Source: Chrysoporthe austroafricana (lineage: Eukaryota; Ascomycota; Sordariomycetes; Diaporthales; Cryphonectriaceae). Taken from it: 64,000 nt of DNA. The notes beneath the pieces were generated by a model. It saw only the letters and a program-made list of their open reading frames with translations. It had not been told where the DNA came from and made no database searches. Positions 48,901-60,379 of the stretch are shown one piece after another; the first letter of the stretch is position 1; each line of letters starts with the position of its first letter. The stretch spans positions 5,653,740 through 5,717,739 of the forward strand of contig JYIP02000002.1 of the NCBI GenBank assembly GCA_001051155.2. Direction: 5' to 3'. The position numbers and the translations under genes were made by a program.

Positions 48901-49878
48901 GACTGGCTTCCATCTTCGCTTTTTCTTTTCTTAGTAGCAGTTGCGGGCGATATAACCTTTCTTTCCGCAATTATAACAAGTAACCCCTTTGCATTATTCA
49001 CGTATAAAGGCGTCTAATTCTATAGGTCTAGCATGTATAGTGCCCGAATAGGCCGTACTATTCTTGCCTTTATACTGGAACCTGCGCTTCCCAATATTTG
49101 GCTAATATTGCGGAATAATACTGTAATTCTTTTGCCGTTATTGCTATCGTTCGTATAGTCGATTATCAATACGAACTGCTTTGTTAATGAACTTATTAAG
49201 TTTTTCGGATTAGTTTTCCTTATAAAGTTCGTTTTTGATTTCTTCTTTAAGTCTTGCGTAATAGGCATCTATAAAGGGTTCGTTCTCGTAATCTAGATAG
49301 GCGACGATTTGTCTAAATTTTGCTATATAATCTGCTGCCGAACCGATTTATCGAAATGCCTCTAGTTGCTATACTGCAGTTTGTCGTTTATCCGGGTCTC
49401 TAAAAGTCTTAGTAAGGGCTGATTCGAAATTGGCATAATGCTGGAAGATGCGTTTCGTATCCTTTAAGCGAAGCTCCTTACTATTATCCAAATAGTCGCG
49501 AAAGGTCGGCTCCTACTACTGTAAGGCCGTTCTTTCGAGGCGACTTCCCGCGAAATCGATTTTGTCGTAAGTAGTTTTGAACTGGGTTCTATAATGCTTG
49601 AAATAGGCCTTGAGTTGCGTTAAGAAGGCCTGGAAGTTTTCCCGAATACCTTTGTACGGGCCGGGTTTGTCAAGCTTGAAAGCCTTGGCCTGCTGGAAGG
49701 CGTTAAGGCGGATAATTTCGTTCTTGATTTCCTCAAGTTGCTAGTATAGAGCCATATTCTGCTGCTAGAGTTGTTCGTTAGTAAGGACGACCGGAATCTC
49801 TTCTTGGAAGGCCTGGTTATTGGACGAAAACAGAGTCTGGGGCGCTATTGTATCCTGAATATTGCTCAAGGGGTATAT
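48900..49878 (-). pseudogene. gag: E5 gag
   Basis: The start is at ATA (once ATG) 49876-49878. The zinc knuckle lies 900 nt further at 48937-48978 and keeps all three Cys (CYNCGKKGYIARNC); only the His is Tyr. A coiled N-terminal part (TNEQLQQQNMALYQQLEEI) precedes the Gag core (FRDYLDNSKELR, ADYIAKFRQIVAYLDYENE, KFINKAVRIDNRLYER). Stops are few and at former Gln/Arg codons. Confidence 0.88.
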
Positions 49879-49899
49879 ACTGAACTAACTTTGAATAAG

Positions 49900-49908
49900 A
49901 GTCGTCAA
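49900..49908 (-). other. E5 primer-binding site, self-priming type
   Basis: The minus strand reads TTGACGACT two nucleotides inside the 5' LTR. It is the perfect complement of AGTCGTCAA in the 3' LTR (43168-43176, minus strand). The 5' LTR copy at 50078-50086 has one RIP change. Confidence 0.7.
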
Positions 49909-49910
49909 AA

Positions 49911-50379
49911 TGTTATGAACGCTATAGCAAATCCTAAGATATACTGTAAGGTCAAAGGGTTTATACTAATAAGAGCGGTGCCAAATACAGCCTTGAAATT
50001 CAGGACGAGTTTACTGAGTATCGCAATATTCATAAGCCAATATGGCTATCAATAGTAGGGTCCAATTGATACTTAGATTAACGACTGAAAGTATTAGAAT
50101 TACCCTTTCAAGGGCGTCCCTTACTGTCTATATACTTTGCCCTATAAGCGTGGCTTACTGGCTTACCAGGTAAGTGGGTAAGCGTGGCTTACTGGCTTAT
50201 TAGGTAAGTGGGTAAGCGTAGCTTATTGGCTTACCAGGTAATCTGGTAATCCTTATCTTATCTAACCCTAACCCATGCATGATCCTGGGATTCGTATTTC
50301 CTGTATAAAACTCTCTATGGGTGGGTCGTCTGTCTGTTTTCCTTTTCCCTTCTCGGGTTTTATTTGTGGGTTTATAACA
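49911..50379 (-). repeat. E5 5' LTR (469 bp)
   Basis: It is bounded by TGTTAT and ATAACA. It contains the TATA-like box (50128-50134), three copies of a 34-bp unit beginning AGCGTGGCTTACTGG (about 50147, 50181, 50215), and a telomere-like TAACCCTAACCC at 50263-50274. Confidence 0.95.
50147..50230. repeat. 34-bp tandem units in the E5 U3
   Basis: Units beginning AGCGTGGCTTACTGG start near 50147, 50181 and 50215; the 3' LTR has the same array near 43237-43325. Placed upstream of the TATA-like box in element sense, they may be enhancer repeats. Confidence 0.75.
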
Positions 50380-50384
50380 TTATT
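50380..50384. repeat. E5 target site duplication, right copy
   Basis: TTATT, identical to 42996-43000. Confidence 0.95.
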
Positions 50385-52720
50385 ATATCCGGATTAAGGA
50401 AAGCAATATCTGGAAAACGGCTTTCAGAATACGCTATGGACATTTCGAATATATAATTATGCCTTTTGGGCTTACAAATGCGCTTGCATTTTTCCAAGAA
50501 ATGGTCAATTATATCCTTTGCGAATTCCTGGATACTACCGTTATCGTCTACTTTAATAATATCCTTATCTTTTCCAAAGATTTCGAATTATATAAATAAT
50601 ACGTATGCGAGGTATTCCAAATACTATAAGACAATAAACTCTTAATCGAACCAAACAAATGCTACTTTCACTAATAAAAGGTTAACTATTTCGGTTATAT
50701 TATCGAGCCAGGGCAAATTAGCATATAAGAAGATAAAGTTAAAGCAGTACGGAAATGGCTTATGCTAGAAAATATTAAGGATATCAGGGCATTCTTAGGA
50801 TATGCCAATTTCTACCGATAATTCATTCGGGATTATAGCAAGATTGCATACCCTCTTACAGACCTTATAAAGAAAGACCGAAAATTCGAATAAACCTTAA
50901 AGGCACAAAAGGCATTCGATAAAATTAAAGAACGAATTATATCAGAACCAATTCTCTATAAAGCAAACCCAAAGAAACCCTTTGAAATTGAAACCGATAT
51001 ATCAAATTACGCATTCGGTAAACAGTTAGGCTAACGAGATAATCAAGGACATCTTAAGATCCATTCGAAAAATAGCAATAATACTTAATCGGAGCCAAAT
51101 ACCAAATCATAATACATTCGGATTACAAAAACTTAACGATATTCATAATTACGAAAGTCTTGAATAAGCGATAAATCAGATAGATAGAATTCCTTTTATA
51201 ATTCGATCTGAAAATTGTCCATTATAAAGGATCCGAAAATGGCAAAATAAACGCATTTAGCAAACGATTAGATTACCAAAATATAGACCCCAAAGAATTT
51301 CAGAATATCTTTTAGCAAAACAAGGATAGCAACTTTGTAAACGAAACCAGAGAATTCGATATAATTATCAAAATCAGCAATAACGAAAAGGAACCAGAAA
51401 ATATAACCCTTAAGGAATAGGATAAATATATAAGAATAATATATAACGTACTAGCATATAGCTATCAAGGAATTAGAGCTACGTACGAAAGAATCAAGAG
51501 ATACTGGAACCTTTTAAGATTAAAGAAAAAAATCGAAAGAATCTTACGAGAATGCGATAGCTGCAAGAAGAACAAGATCGAATACTATAAGCCCTATAAA
51601 CTATTCCAACCGCTTTTTATCCTAGAAGCAATTTGGCAATCTATCAGCTAGGATTTCATTACCAAGCTATTTCTTTTACGAAAACCTTTAACTAAAATGC
51701 AATACGATAGTATTCTAATAATGGTTTATAGACTGAACAAATATGCTTATTTCTTTCTATATAAAGAAAATAGCATAGCAGAAGATTTCGCATATATATT
51801 CTTAAAAACGGTTATAGCTAATTATAATATGCTTAAGGAAATTATTTCCGACAGAAATAGGAAGTTCGTATCAAACTTTTGGATTTCATTTACGAAACTA
51901 TTCGGAATATAACAAAAAATATCTATAGCATTTCACTTACAAACGGACGGATAAACAGAACGAACAAACCAAATCGTTAAATAATATTTACGATATTACG
52001 TAAATTACGAACAAAACAATTGGGTTAACCTGCTACTTTTAGTACAATTCGCTTATAATAATGCAAATACAAATATAATAAAAAAATTACTATTCTATAT
52101 ATTATACGGCTATAACTTGACAGCTTATTATAACGAATTACCAGGAATAAACGCGAAAGCAGCAGAAAAACGAATTAAGAAAATCAAAAAAGTATAGAAA
52201 GAATTGCAAGAAGAATTAAGATTTATACAAGAAAGAATAACCCGATATGCCAATTCCAAGAGAATTGAAAAACTAATTCTATAAGAAAGAAATAAAGTCT
52301 ACCTCGTTCGACAAAAAGAATATATTAAAATAACCAGACCATTTCACTCGCTAGATTACAAAAAACTCGGACTATTCAAAATTCTGAGAAAAATCTCAAA
52401 TATCAATTTCGAACTTATACTACTTTACGGAATGAAAATTCACCCGGTCTTCCACATTTCGCTTCTTAAACCTATATTCAAAACAGCCGGAACAGACAAT
52501 ATAGTATAAGCAAAAAGTAACGAACCAGAATACGAAATAGAACGAATCCTTAAATATCGAGAACTAATAAACTATAAAGAATACTTGATTAAGTAGAAAA
52601 GCTATTACTTGAATGAAAATAATTGGGAACTAACCGAAAACTTAGCTAACGCAAAGCAAGCATTCCAAGGCTATTAGAAAATAGCTATTAGGATGCAAAG
52701 ATTCTCCCAATAAAACGGAC
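50385..52720 (+). pseudogene. pol: E4 pol, part 2: RT C-terminus, RNase H, integrase, chromodomain
   Basis: It resumes at [14 protein letters not shown]. The RT active site is YFNN at 50550-50561. RNase H shows ETDISNYAFGKQLG, then jumps near 51061 over about 82 bp present in E1, shifting the frame. The integrase zinc region keeps CDSCKKN (about 51553). The core at 51697-51912 is open (DSILIMVYRLNKYAYF, ISDRNRKFVSNFW). The chromodomain is at about 52490-52680 (PEYEIERILKYREL, EYLIK). Many Gln/Trp stops. Confidence 0.88.
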
Positions 52721-52833
52721 TAACCAGTTAAACAGCCAGTTTAGGAAATTCGCTATAATACTAGTACGAGCAAACCTATATTAGTAAGAAGAAATCCGCT
52801 ATTGGAAACGACTAATTAGAAAAGACTTACAAG

Positions 52834-53445
52834 TCAACCGGAAAAATAATCAATACCAGAAAAACTACTTACAGGATAATTAATAAGCCCAATTACATCT
52901 TTAAACTCCTTAATAACGAATAACCTAAAATTTATAATAGCCCAATTAATTTCCTCTATTCCTTGCAAGAACGATTCCGGGAAAAGACTTTCGGGAATAG
53001 AAAGCTCTATAGCGCAACGCTCGACTTCAGCCTTGCGATATTCCTTTTCGGCTTCCTCAGCTTCCAGCTTTTCCAATTCCTTTATACTATCGATTTCCCG
53101 ACAAATAGCCCGTATTATCTTCTCGTATTACATACGCTTTTAATAACGAAAACGGAAAACCTTTTCTTCCGCTACTTCTAGCTTATCTTCCAACTTCTTA
53201 TAATGAAAAGCTATCTTGTATAATTCGCTGGAAGATATGCTTAGCATATTATAACGAAAACGATTAAGCCGTACGCATTCCGAATAGCAAGAAGAATCCC
53301 GTTCGGAAACTTAGCAGACCGAAATACTGCGGCTTTTACAAAACGAACAGGAAGGCATCTAAATAGCGTACTGAAAAATCGCCTCTAAGAAAGAATCGCG
53401 ATAAACAGTTTTGAGCAAACGAGATTTTTTAACTCTACCCGATAT
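52834..53445 (-). pseudogene. E4 antisense ORF (AO)
   Basis: The 203-codon frame starts at ATA 53443-53445 (once ATG; ISGRVKKSRLLKT) and ends TGA 52834-52836. It is one of the cleanest copies, with stops only at former Gln codons. The cluster reads MPSCSFCKSRS, SVCQVSERDSS, CYSECVRL. The helical part has KLEDKLEVAEEKVFRF and KELEKLEAEEAEKEYRK, then LSIPESLFPESF. The C-terminal tail (INWAIINF, SSFSGIDYFSG) differs from the other copies. It lies between the chromodomain and the polypurine tract, on the strand opposite to pol. Confidence 0.82.
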
Positions 53446-53524
53446 AACGAATTAAGAAAGCACGATCCGAAATAAGAATATCAGGCAAGACTACTTACGG
53501 AAAATCTTTAAAGACAAAGATTAT

Positions 53525-53538
53525 AAGGAAAGAAATAA
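53525..53538 (+). other. E4 polypurine tract
   Basis: AAGGAAAGAAATAA directly precedes the 3' LTR; G-to-A changes have reduced its G content. Confidence 0.65.
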
Positions 53539-54014
53539 TATTATAAACTAACGAATAGTTCAGGTTATAAGAATAAGCCAAATCAGTAAATCCAAAGCCA
53601 GCATAGTACGGATCCAATATCCAATGCAAAAGAACTACTTATATAAGAATATTTAACTATCCTGGATTATATAATCAAAAATTAAGGATAAATAAGGATA
53701 AGGATTATAGGATTACCCAATAAGCCAGTAAGCTAGGCTTACTAGCTTATTAGATAATCAGATAATCCCGTACTGAAAAGCCGGATATATAAGACTGAAT
53801 ATTCCTTACCGTTAAATAGATTTCATAGTTGCTTTTCAATTATCAATCTAAGTATCAATCGGACTTTATTATTGATAATCGCTTAAGACTTATAAATATT
53901 GCGATATTCGGTAAACGTATTTCAATATCCAAGGCGTATACTTAGTACCGCTTTTGTTAGTATAAATCCTTTAACCTTACGGCATATTTTAGGATTGCTG
54001 CAGCGTTTATAATA
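53539..54014 (+). repeat. E4 3' LTR (476 bp)
   Basis: It has the same length as the 5' LTR, differing by transitions, and ends GCGTTTATAATA before the TSD AATAG. Confidence 0.93.
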
Positions 54015-54019
54015 AATAG
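54015..54019. repeat. E4 target site duplication, right copy
   Basis: AATAG, identical to 39176-39180. Confidence 0.93.
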
Positions 54020-55748
54020 CTTCAAAGTTTAATAAGTTGCGAAAGAATATAATAAACAGTTCTTCCTTTCCGATATAATCGCAAAAGTCGGTATAATTAT
54101 AAATATCAAGCTATAAAGTTTTGACTAGCCTATACGCTTGGATATAAGACTTAAAGCCTATTATGCGACTTTGGCATTATAAAGACCGGGCAGTACGGAA
54201 ATAGTCTTTATTTTCGTTAGCTTATTTTTGAAAAGTAGCGTTAAAATCGTAATCTATATTGTCTTTAATAAAGACGATCTTAATAGCCTTGAAATCGTAT
54301 TCGAAACGGAAAATTTGGTTTATAATGAAATATAAGCCCGACCGGTTGAATAAAATAATAGGATTAAAATCGCAAAGCCAAATAACGAACTCGTATATAT
54401 ATTTTCTTATAATAAAAGGGAAGAAATACTGGATGCGACTATCGTAAATTCCGATAATGCCGAACTTAATATTATTATAAATAGCAAAGCTATTAGCAAT
54501 ATAAAGACGGTTAATGCCGAGGTTGCTTTTCTAAGTGAAATTATAGCGTATATATTCCTTGGATATATAAAAGGCTAGCGTACGGTAATATACCGCAATT
54601 TCGGCTTTAATAGCCTTGGATTTGGGATTATATTTAATAGATAAGGCAGGAATAGCGCAAAACGTAATTCGCAAAGGCAGGGTGCTATTGATATTGGCTC
54701 GGAAAGCCTTGCTTAATATAACTAATAGATTAGCTATATTCGGTAAATCGTTCTCGGTCAGGTCGATAATATCGTTTATAACTCGATAACATTTGGCTAG
54801 CATTATAAAGTTTCGCTCTATTATAATAGATAGGCTTAGATTAGCAATCGGTATAATAGGCTCGAAAGCTTTAAGCTTGGCCAAAATTAGCTTAATATTC
54901 TTAATTATCTTTTTCCAAATAGCAAAGGCTATATTACGACTATATTCGTAAATTATAACGACTTCTGCTATATTGGCTGCATAGCGTATAGTATCTATTT
55001 CCTTTTTAATAAGGTTATTGCGACTGCTTAGTATTGTCTGTCCCGCTTTATTTTTGATATAATAGCTATGCTTATTTCGTAAGCAATCGTCTTTCGAAAT
55101 TATAATAGGAAATAAAATACGATAAGCTATTAATAAAGTATATAGGGCAAGGATAAGATTACAAACAGTAAGTAAATTCGGGGTAAATTTAAGCGATATT
55201 CTTTTAATAGAGTTATCTATTAATCCGTTATTTATATTCTCATTCGTAATAGCATTCGCGCTAGTAAGAATATTTGGATAAAGCTCTTATCTTTCGTAAA
55301 TAAGGCTAGAACGGTCGATTTACAATAGCATAAAGTATTATAAAATAAGCTTTTAAGCCTTTTCAGTAATTAGCAGCCGATTAATATTGCCGCTGCCTAA
55401 TTCGGTATTGGGAATATAAATATTATATTCGACCTTTCGGTTTACTATATCGGTATAACCCTTATTAATTAGCGCCCGATAAAAGGCTATTATATAAGCT
55501 TCTTAATAGCGAAAGAAATCGCTCAAGTAGTTTTTTGTTATATAAGTATTACGGTAGAAACGGCTTTCGCTATTATATAAGTATATAGCTTACCGATATC
55601 CTTCCAGAGAAAGGCAATCCTTAAGCGATGCCTTATAAATATACTTAGCGTACTATATAATCTTGCTTTTTCAATAGACTTTGAAAGGTTTTTCTTGGGA
55701 TATAAAGTATAGCATTATATAGAAATTAAATATGGCTAAACATACCAT
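54015..55748 (-). pseudogene. unknown 587-aa protein gene, main part, split by E4
   Basis: A single minus-strand phase runs from ATG 55746-55748 to the E4 site at 54015 and on to a stop at 39146-39148: 587 codons, no frameshift, stops only where Gln/Trp fit. The open stretch 54531-54884 is part of it. Readable pieces include KASLKDCLSLEGYR, ALINKGYTDIVNRKVEYN, SKDDCLRNKHSYYIKNKAG, NNLIKKEIDTIRYAANIAEV, KCYRVINDIIDLTENDLPN and NYTDFCDYIGKEELF. I see no signal peptide, membrane pattern or known transposase or helicase motif, and I do not recognise the family. It is less decayed than the retroelements, so it may be a host gene or cargo recently caught by RIP. Confidence 0.7.
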
Positions 55749-56050
55749 TTCTTATTAATCTTAATCTTATAGCGAAATATTTACAAAAAGATACAATTTA
55801 ATAATCGCGTAATGCATTTTGGTTTTAATAATATTAATAGCCTTATTAATATAGTCCTTGCAAGTCTATAAAAGCTTAGCAAAATAAAGCGAAATTAATA
55901 ATAATACTAGCTTAATACTTAAAAACAATATTCAAAAATATAATAAAAAGTAATAATGATAGGGCAATACGGCTAGCTATAATGGGTAAATAAGAATAAT
56001 AATCGTAAGCGCGCTAATAAGAAAAAGAAAACAAAATAAATTTACTAGCG
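55749..56050. other. AT-rich spacer upstream of the unknown gene
   Basis: No gene or LTR end is recognised. It may hold the promoter of the minus-strand gene or a lost 3' LTR of E7. Confidence 0.35.
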
Positions 56051-56099
56051 ATTTACGAAATAATAGCCTTTTGCATTTGCTAGAAATTCACTTGCCTTA

Positions 56100-59000
56100 C
56101 TTAGCAGTTGCTCTTACCCTAATGCGCGCCTATTGCATTGCGGATTTTTTCGATTTCTTAAAATAAGTAAACTAGCTTATTTCAGTATACTTTCTGTTCG
56201 TAAGTCGCGCTTTAGCTTGCCTCGTTTTCGTAAGGCAATTACGATAATATTTCCCAGTTCAAGGACTTCTTCCGCTAATAGCCGCTTTCGCTTTGCTCTT
56301 TCTTGCAATTCGGTTATAGTTTCGCATTTCCGTTCGAAATTACGTATTATTTCGTCTATATTTAAGGCATTACGGAATATCCATATATTATAATAGCTAG
56401 GGTAATTTATCTATTTTACTAAGTATTCAATTTTGCGCAGACTATATTTATACTTTCGCTTATAGCGGCTAATTATTTTTTCCAGCTCGTAATATCGGTA
56501 ATTTTCCAAATATTTCTCGATATCCGGATTTTCTAGTATATTTACTAAATCTTAATATATAAGGTTATATCTATAAGGGTTTATCTTAAGAAGGTTTGCA
56601 AGCGTTAACTGTATTACCGAGATTATTAAATAGATATTTATATAAAGAGCCAATTTTAATTTATATACTAAATTCTTTATTTTTCGAATAATTTGGAAAA
56701 GTTTTATTCTCTATTATAAAAATTTTAGAAATAAGTTATTTGGCAATAAATACTTATAGCCCAAGTAAATATATATTTAATTATTTAATTCGAAAACTAT
56801 TTGGCAATAATGCTTATTATATTGCAATTTGGCTATTATTTGCATTTCGGTAATAAAAAGTTAAGCTTTTTCCTAGAAGATTTCCTTTGCTAGAAATACT
56901 ATATCCTTTATTTACTAGCCCGATAATAAGTTAAATTCGAATAGCATTTAGCTAGCTGAATATTTTATAGCTTAATTATATGCATTATTCAAATTGAATT
57001 ATAATGCCGGTATTATTTCGGTTTATTTTGCATTAAAGTAAGTAGTTATGAAATGCCGAATTGCTATTTCAATTATTCGGTTCTTTATTTCAGACTGCCC
57101 GTTCGTTTGCAAATGCGAAACGGTAAAGTAAGCAAGTTTCGTTCCGATAGCTTCCTATAAATATTTCCAGAATTCCGATAGGAATTTCGAATCTCTATTT
57201 GAAATAATTCTCTTAAGTATTCCTTAACTAGTAATATAAAGTATCCGTAAAATAAAGGTTATCTAGTCTGCTATAATATATATTGTATTGCTTAATATAA
57301 TAATTATAGCTTTGGAATACTTATCCGTAATCGTAAGAAATATATTTAAATATAGCATTTTAGCTAAAGCTTATATAATATTTATGGATAGTATTATCGG
57401 TAATCCTATAATAAAGTCTATAATAATAATATAGAATAGGATTAATAGAAATAATATAAGCTGCATTTCCTTTAAAAGTTGCTATAAGTCGTTTTTATTT
57501 TCGTTATAAGCTCGATATATCGATATATAATTGCGTATTTTAGCATAGTAATATCTGATAACGAATCGATTTATTAAGTCGTATTATATGCGGTTTATGC
57601 CGAAATAATATTTTCTATTGTAAGCTTCTTTAATAAAATCCAATATTACTTTATTCGGGATATATAGTCGTTATTTCCCGTAATAATTTTTGAGAAATAA
57701 TAAGCTATTATAATCTAATATAAAAAGTAGTCGGGCAACCTTATTTGAGTCTTTTAGTTATTCGATTATTTTGGACTATAAGAGGTATTTTTCGTATCTT
57801 TTCTTAATATGCCTTTTCATTTCGCTATTTATAGATATTTTACTAAGAACTTAAATAAGTTCGTTTTCTTATATCTTATTTAAAACGCCTTTATCGTTAA
57901 TAGATTTCTGGGTAAATAGCAATCTTAATATAGCATTTGCGAAAATATTCGATTTTCCCGGTATATAATATGCTTTCAAGTCGAATTAGCTCAAGTATTC
58001 CGAAACGAGAATTAGCTATATATTTATTTTAGTCTTATTTACCGTATTTATAAATAACGAATAAATAATGCCAACCATTATTGCGTAATTAATAAGGATA
58101 TAAACTGGCTTAATTCGGTTCGATCTTATTATTATTCGTAGTTTTCGTACTAGCTATATTAGATAAGCTATTTCTAGCTCTATAAGCCAGTACTTTCGTT
58201 CTGCCTTATTAATTATCTTGCTCAAATAAAGGATTAGTTATACGGCTATGCTTGCTATTAGCGATATTCCATTCTATATATAGTCGTTTGCTAATTGGAA
58301 AATAATGCCTGAAAACCTTATTTCCTTAAATATATCCAGCTGAATAAAAAGAGATTTATCTGGAATATAATAAAATAAAGCATTTTTAGCTTCCAAAGCT
58401 ATTTTGAAATTATAAAAACTATTAATTTCGTTTAATATTGAATCGAAAATAGCTTGCATAATATAGTTTCGCTATCTTATGCTTGAAAATAAACGGTTCG
58501 ATTAGCAAGCCTTATTCAGTATCTTAGTTTTTCTTTTCTGAAATGAATTAATTCTATAACTATATTTAAGAATTAAATAGCATAAGTATTCTGTAAATCT
58601 AATAAACCTTTCCAGTTACTGGAATATTTTGGAGAACTCTAGATTGCGAATAGCTTGCATCCGGTATTCCGTATTGGAAATTCCGAATTCGTCTATTTTG
58701 AATCCTAAAATCTAAACTGAAAGATATCCAAAAAACAACTTGGGTTTAGCTAATAAAATATTTTTGCGTAAAAATAGCAAGAAGATAGTTTGTAAGTATT
58801 GCAAGTAATCTTATTCTATAATTGAATAAATAACGATATCGTTTATAAAAGCGGAAACAAATTTGTAATATGATTATAAGAATTGATTTATAAAACGCTA
58901 GATATAGAATAATGAATTTCGAAATCCTATAAGTAGAACTTTTATCCTTTTTTGATTACGATAATTAATAATAGTAAATCGGTCTTTATAATTTAGATAT

Positions 59001-60350
59001 ACTAGGAATTAATAGAAAAATTGCTATGCATTTATTACTGTAATATATATTTTTCTTCTTAGCTATTTAATAACCTCTTGCTATAATAATAAAGGGTAAG
59101 TATCGGGGATTAAAACCTTATTTAAAGCGCGTAAATTAACTATTATATATCTTTTCTTCTAGCTATTTATATTTTTCCAAACTACAAAAATTGGTAAACC
59201 GAATAGCATTGCATTTGTAATCTATTCAGCTCGACCTTATTAATATAATTTGTCCAAAATTTCGTTAATTACCTCTTAATCTTCTTTACTTGAATAATAT
59301 AGCTTTTATCCCATTTTCTGGTTTTGCTATTTTTCGACTAAATCGACCTTTATCTATTAGTCGATTAGTATATTAACGGGATTTATATTTTTGAAAATTC
59401 TAGTATATGCTTATACTAATTCTATAACTTTATAAAGAAATTTCGGTAAACGCTTGCAAACGTATATACCGAAATCAATTTCCGATTCCTTAATAGCTTT
59501 ATCTTTTCGAATTCCCAGTTTATTATTATTCTCGAAATAATCTCTTATCTCAATATCCGAGAGTTAATGCTTTTCCAGCTATTTTCCAGTAATTTCCGCA
59601 ATTTATTAGAAAATATGCTTAATAAATAATAGTTAGTCTGAATTTAGCTTTCCTGAAAGCTATAACCCGTTTTTGGTTCGTTAAAAAAGGTATTGTCGCG
59701 CAATATAATAGTAATTATTGTAATTCGCTAGCGGGGTTATATAATCTGTTTGGAATAGTTCGATTATCTTTAGAAATTGGTTTTTCTGGATTTTCAAAAA
59801 GGTCGTTACTTAATTCGTTATTAGGACTTCCTTAATCTAATAGCCTATTAAGCAATTCATTTACTCTTTCTATTTCGGCTTAAATAAAAGGGTTATATTT
59901 TTGAGATTCGCTTAATACTAATAAGGACTAGCTTATAAGATCTGAGCAATATTATTATAATAATCGCAGCTTTTGCTTGCTGGGATCGTATTAACATTCG
60001 GGCAAATATTTCTATTTTCGCTATAATACTATTAAAATAACCAAATCGTATAAACAATTCTGAATTCAGAATATCTAGTTCGTAAGGAATATTATATTCC
60101 TATTTTAGCAAAATGCTTGCTTTTAATCAATTCAATACTCAAGCTTTTATTCGAATACGAAATATAATTAAGTAGCCGTATTTATTGCCTTGGAAATATA
60201 AATCGAATTCAGTTTAGCCTTTTGCTAGCGACTGGCTTACGCCTTTAAGCTTAGCCTTTACGTTTCAGTTTATTTTCGCTTTAAGGAATTGTACTAGCAA
60301 TTCTTTAGCGATAGCATAACGATTAGCGCTTATATCGATATAGATTTCTA
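56100..60350 (-). pseudogene. pol: E7 pol: protease, RT, RNase H, integrase, chromodomain
   Basis: Protease C-terminal part at about 60050-60350 (AQVLNQLKASILL, EYNIPYELDIL), resembling the VDGLKAxMLIG block of fungal gypsy proteases. RT at about 58560-59500 has GLPILVVWKN, NLRALNKVLIPDTYPL and active site INDI at 58835-58846 (first Asp of DD lost). Integrase core at about 57050-57220 (ISNRDSKFLSEFWKYLQEAIGT, SHLQTNGQSEI). Chromodomain at about 56340-56520 (YYELEKIISRYKRK, YLVKWINYPSYYN). Former Gln/Trp codons are stops throughout. Confidence 0.8.
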
Positions 60351-60379
60351 TATCCGGCTTATTCGGATATATTTTGGCT

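Larger units (their letters stand above)
43001..50379 (-). mobile_element. E5: gypsy chromovirus nested in E4, best preserved copy
   Basis: It is 7379 bp with two LTRs of exactly 469 bp, intact TGTTAT...ATAACA ends on the right LTR and a perfect TSD. The sequence is richer in G and C and has fewer stops than the other copies, so it is the youngest or least RIP-affected. It is still inactive: RT has YFNN, and stops occur in gag and pol. Confidence 0.95.
39181..54014 (+). mobile_element. E4: gypsy chromovirus, interrupted by E5
   Basis: Two LTRs of 476 bp and a perfect 5-bp TSD define it. Without E5 and its duplicated TSD its own length is about 7.45 kb. RNase H has lost about 82 bp near 51061, which shifts the frame. 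Its insertion disrupted the unknown minus-strand gene ten codons before the stop. Confidence 0.94.

Noticed and set aside
50263..50274. A true interstitial telomere marking a chromosome fusion
   Set aside because: There are only two repeat units and they occur at the same place in both E5 LTRs, so they belong to the LTR.
54259..54447. 62-codon plus-strand open frame
   Set aside because: It is antisense to the 587-codon unknown gene, whose phase is continuous over 1.7 kb.
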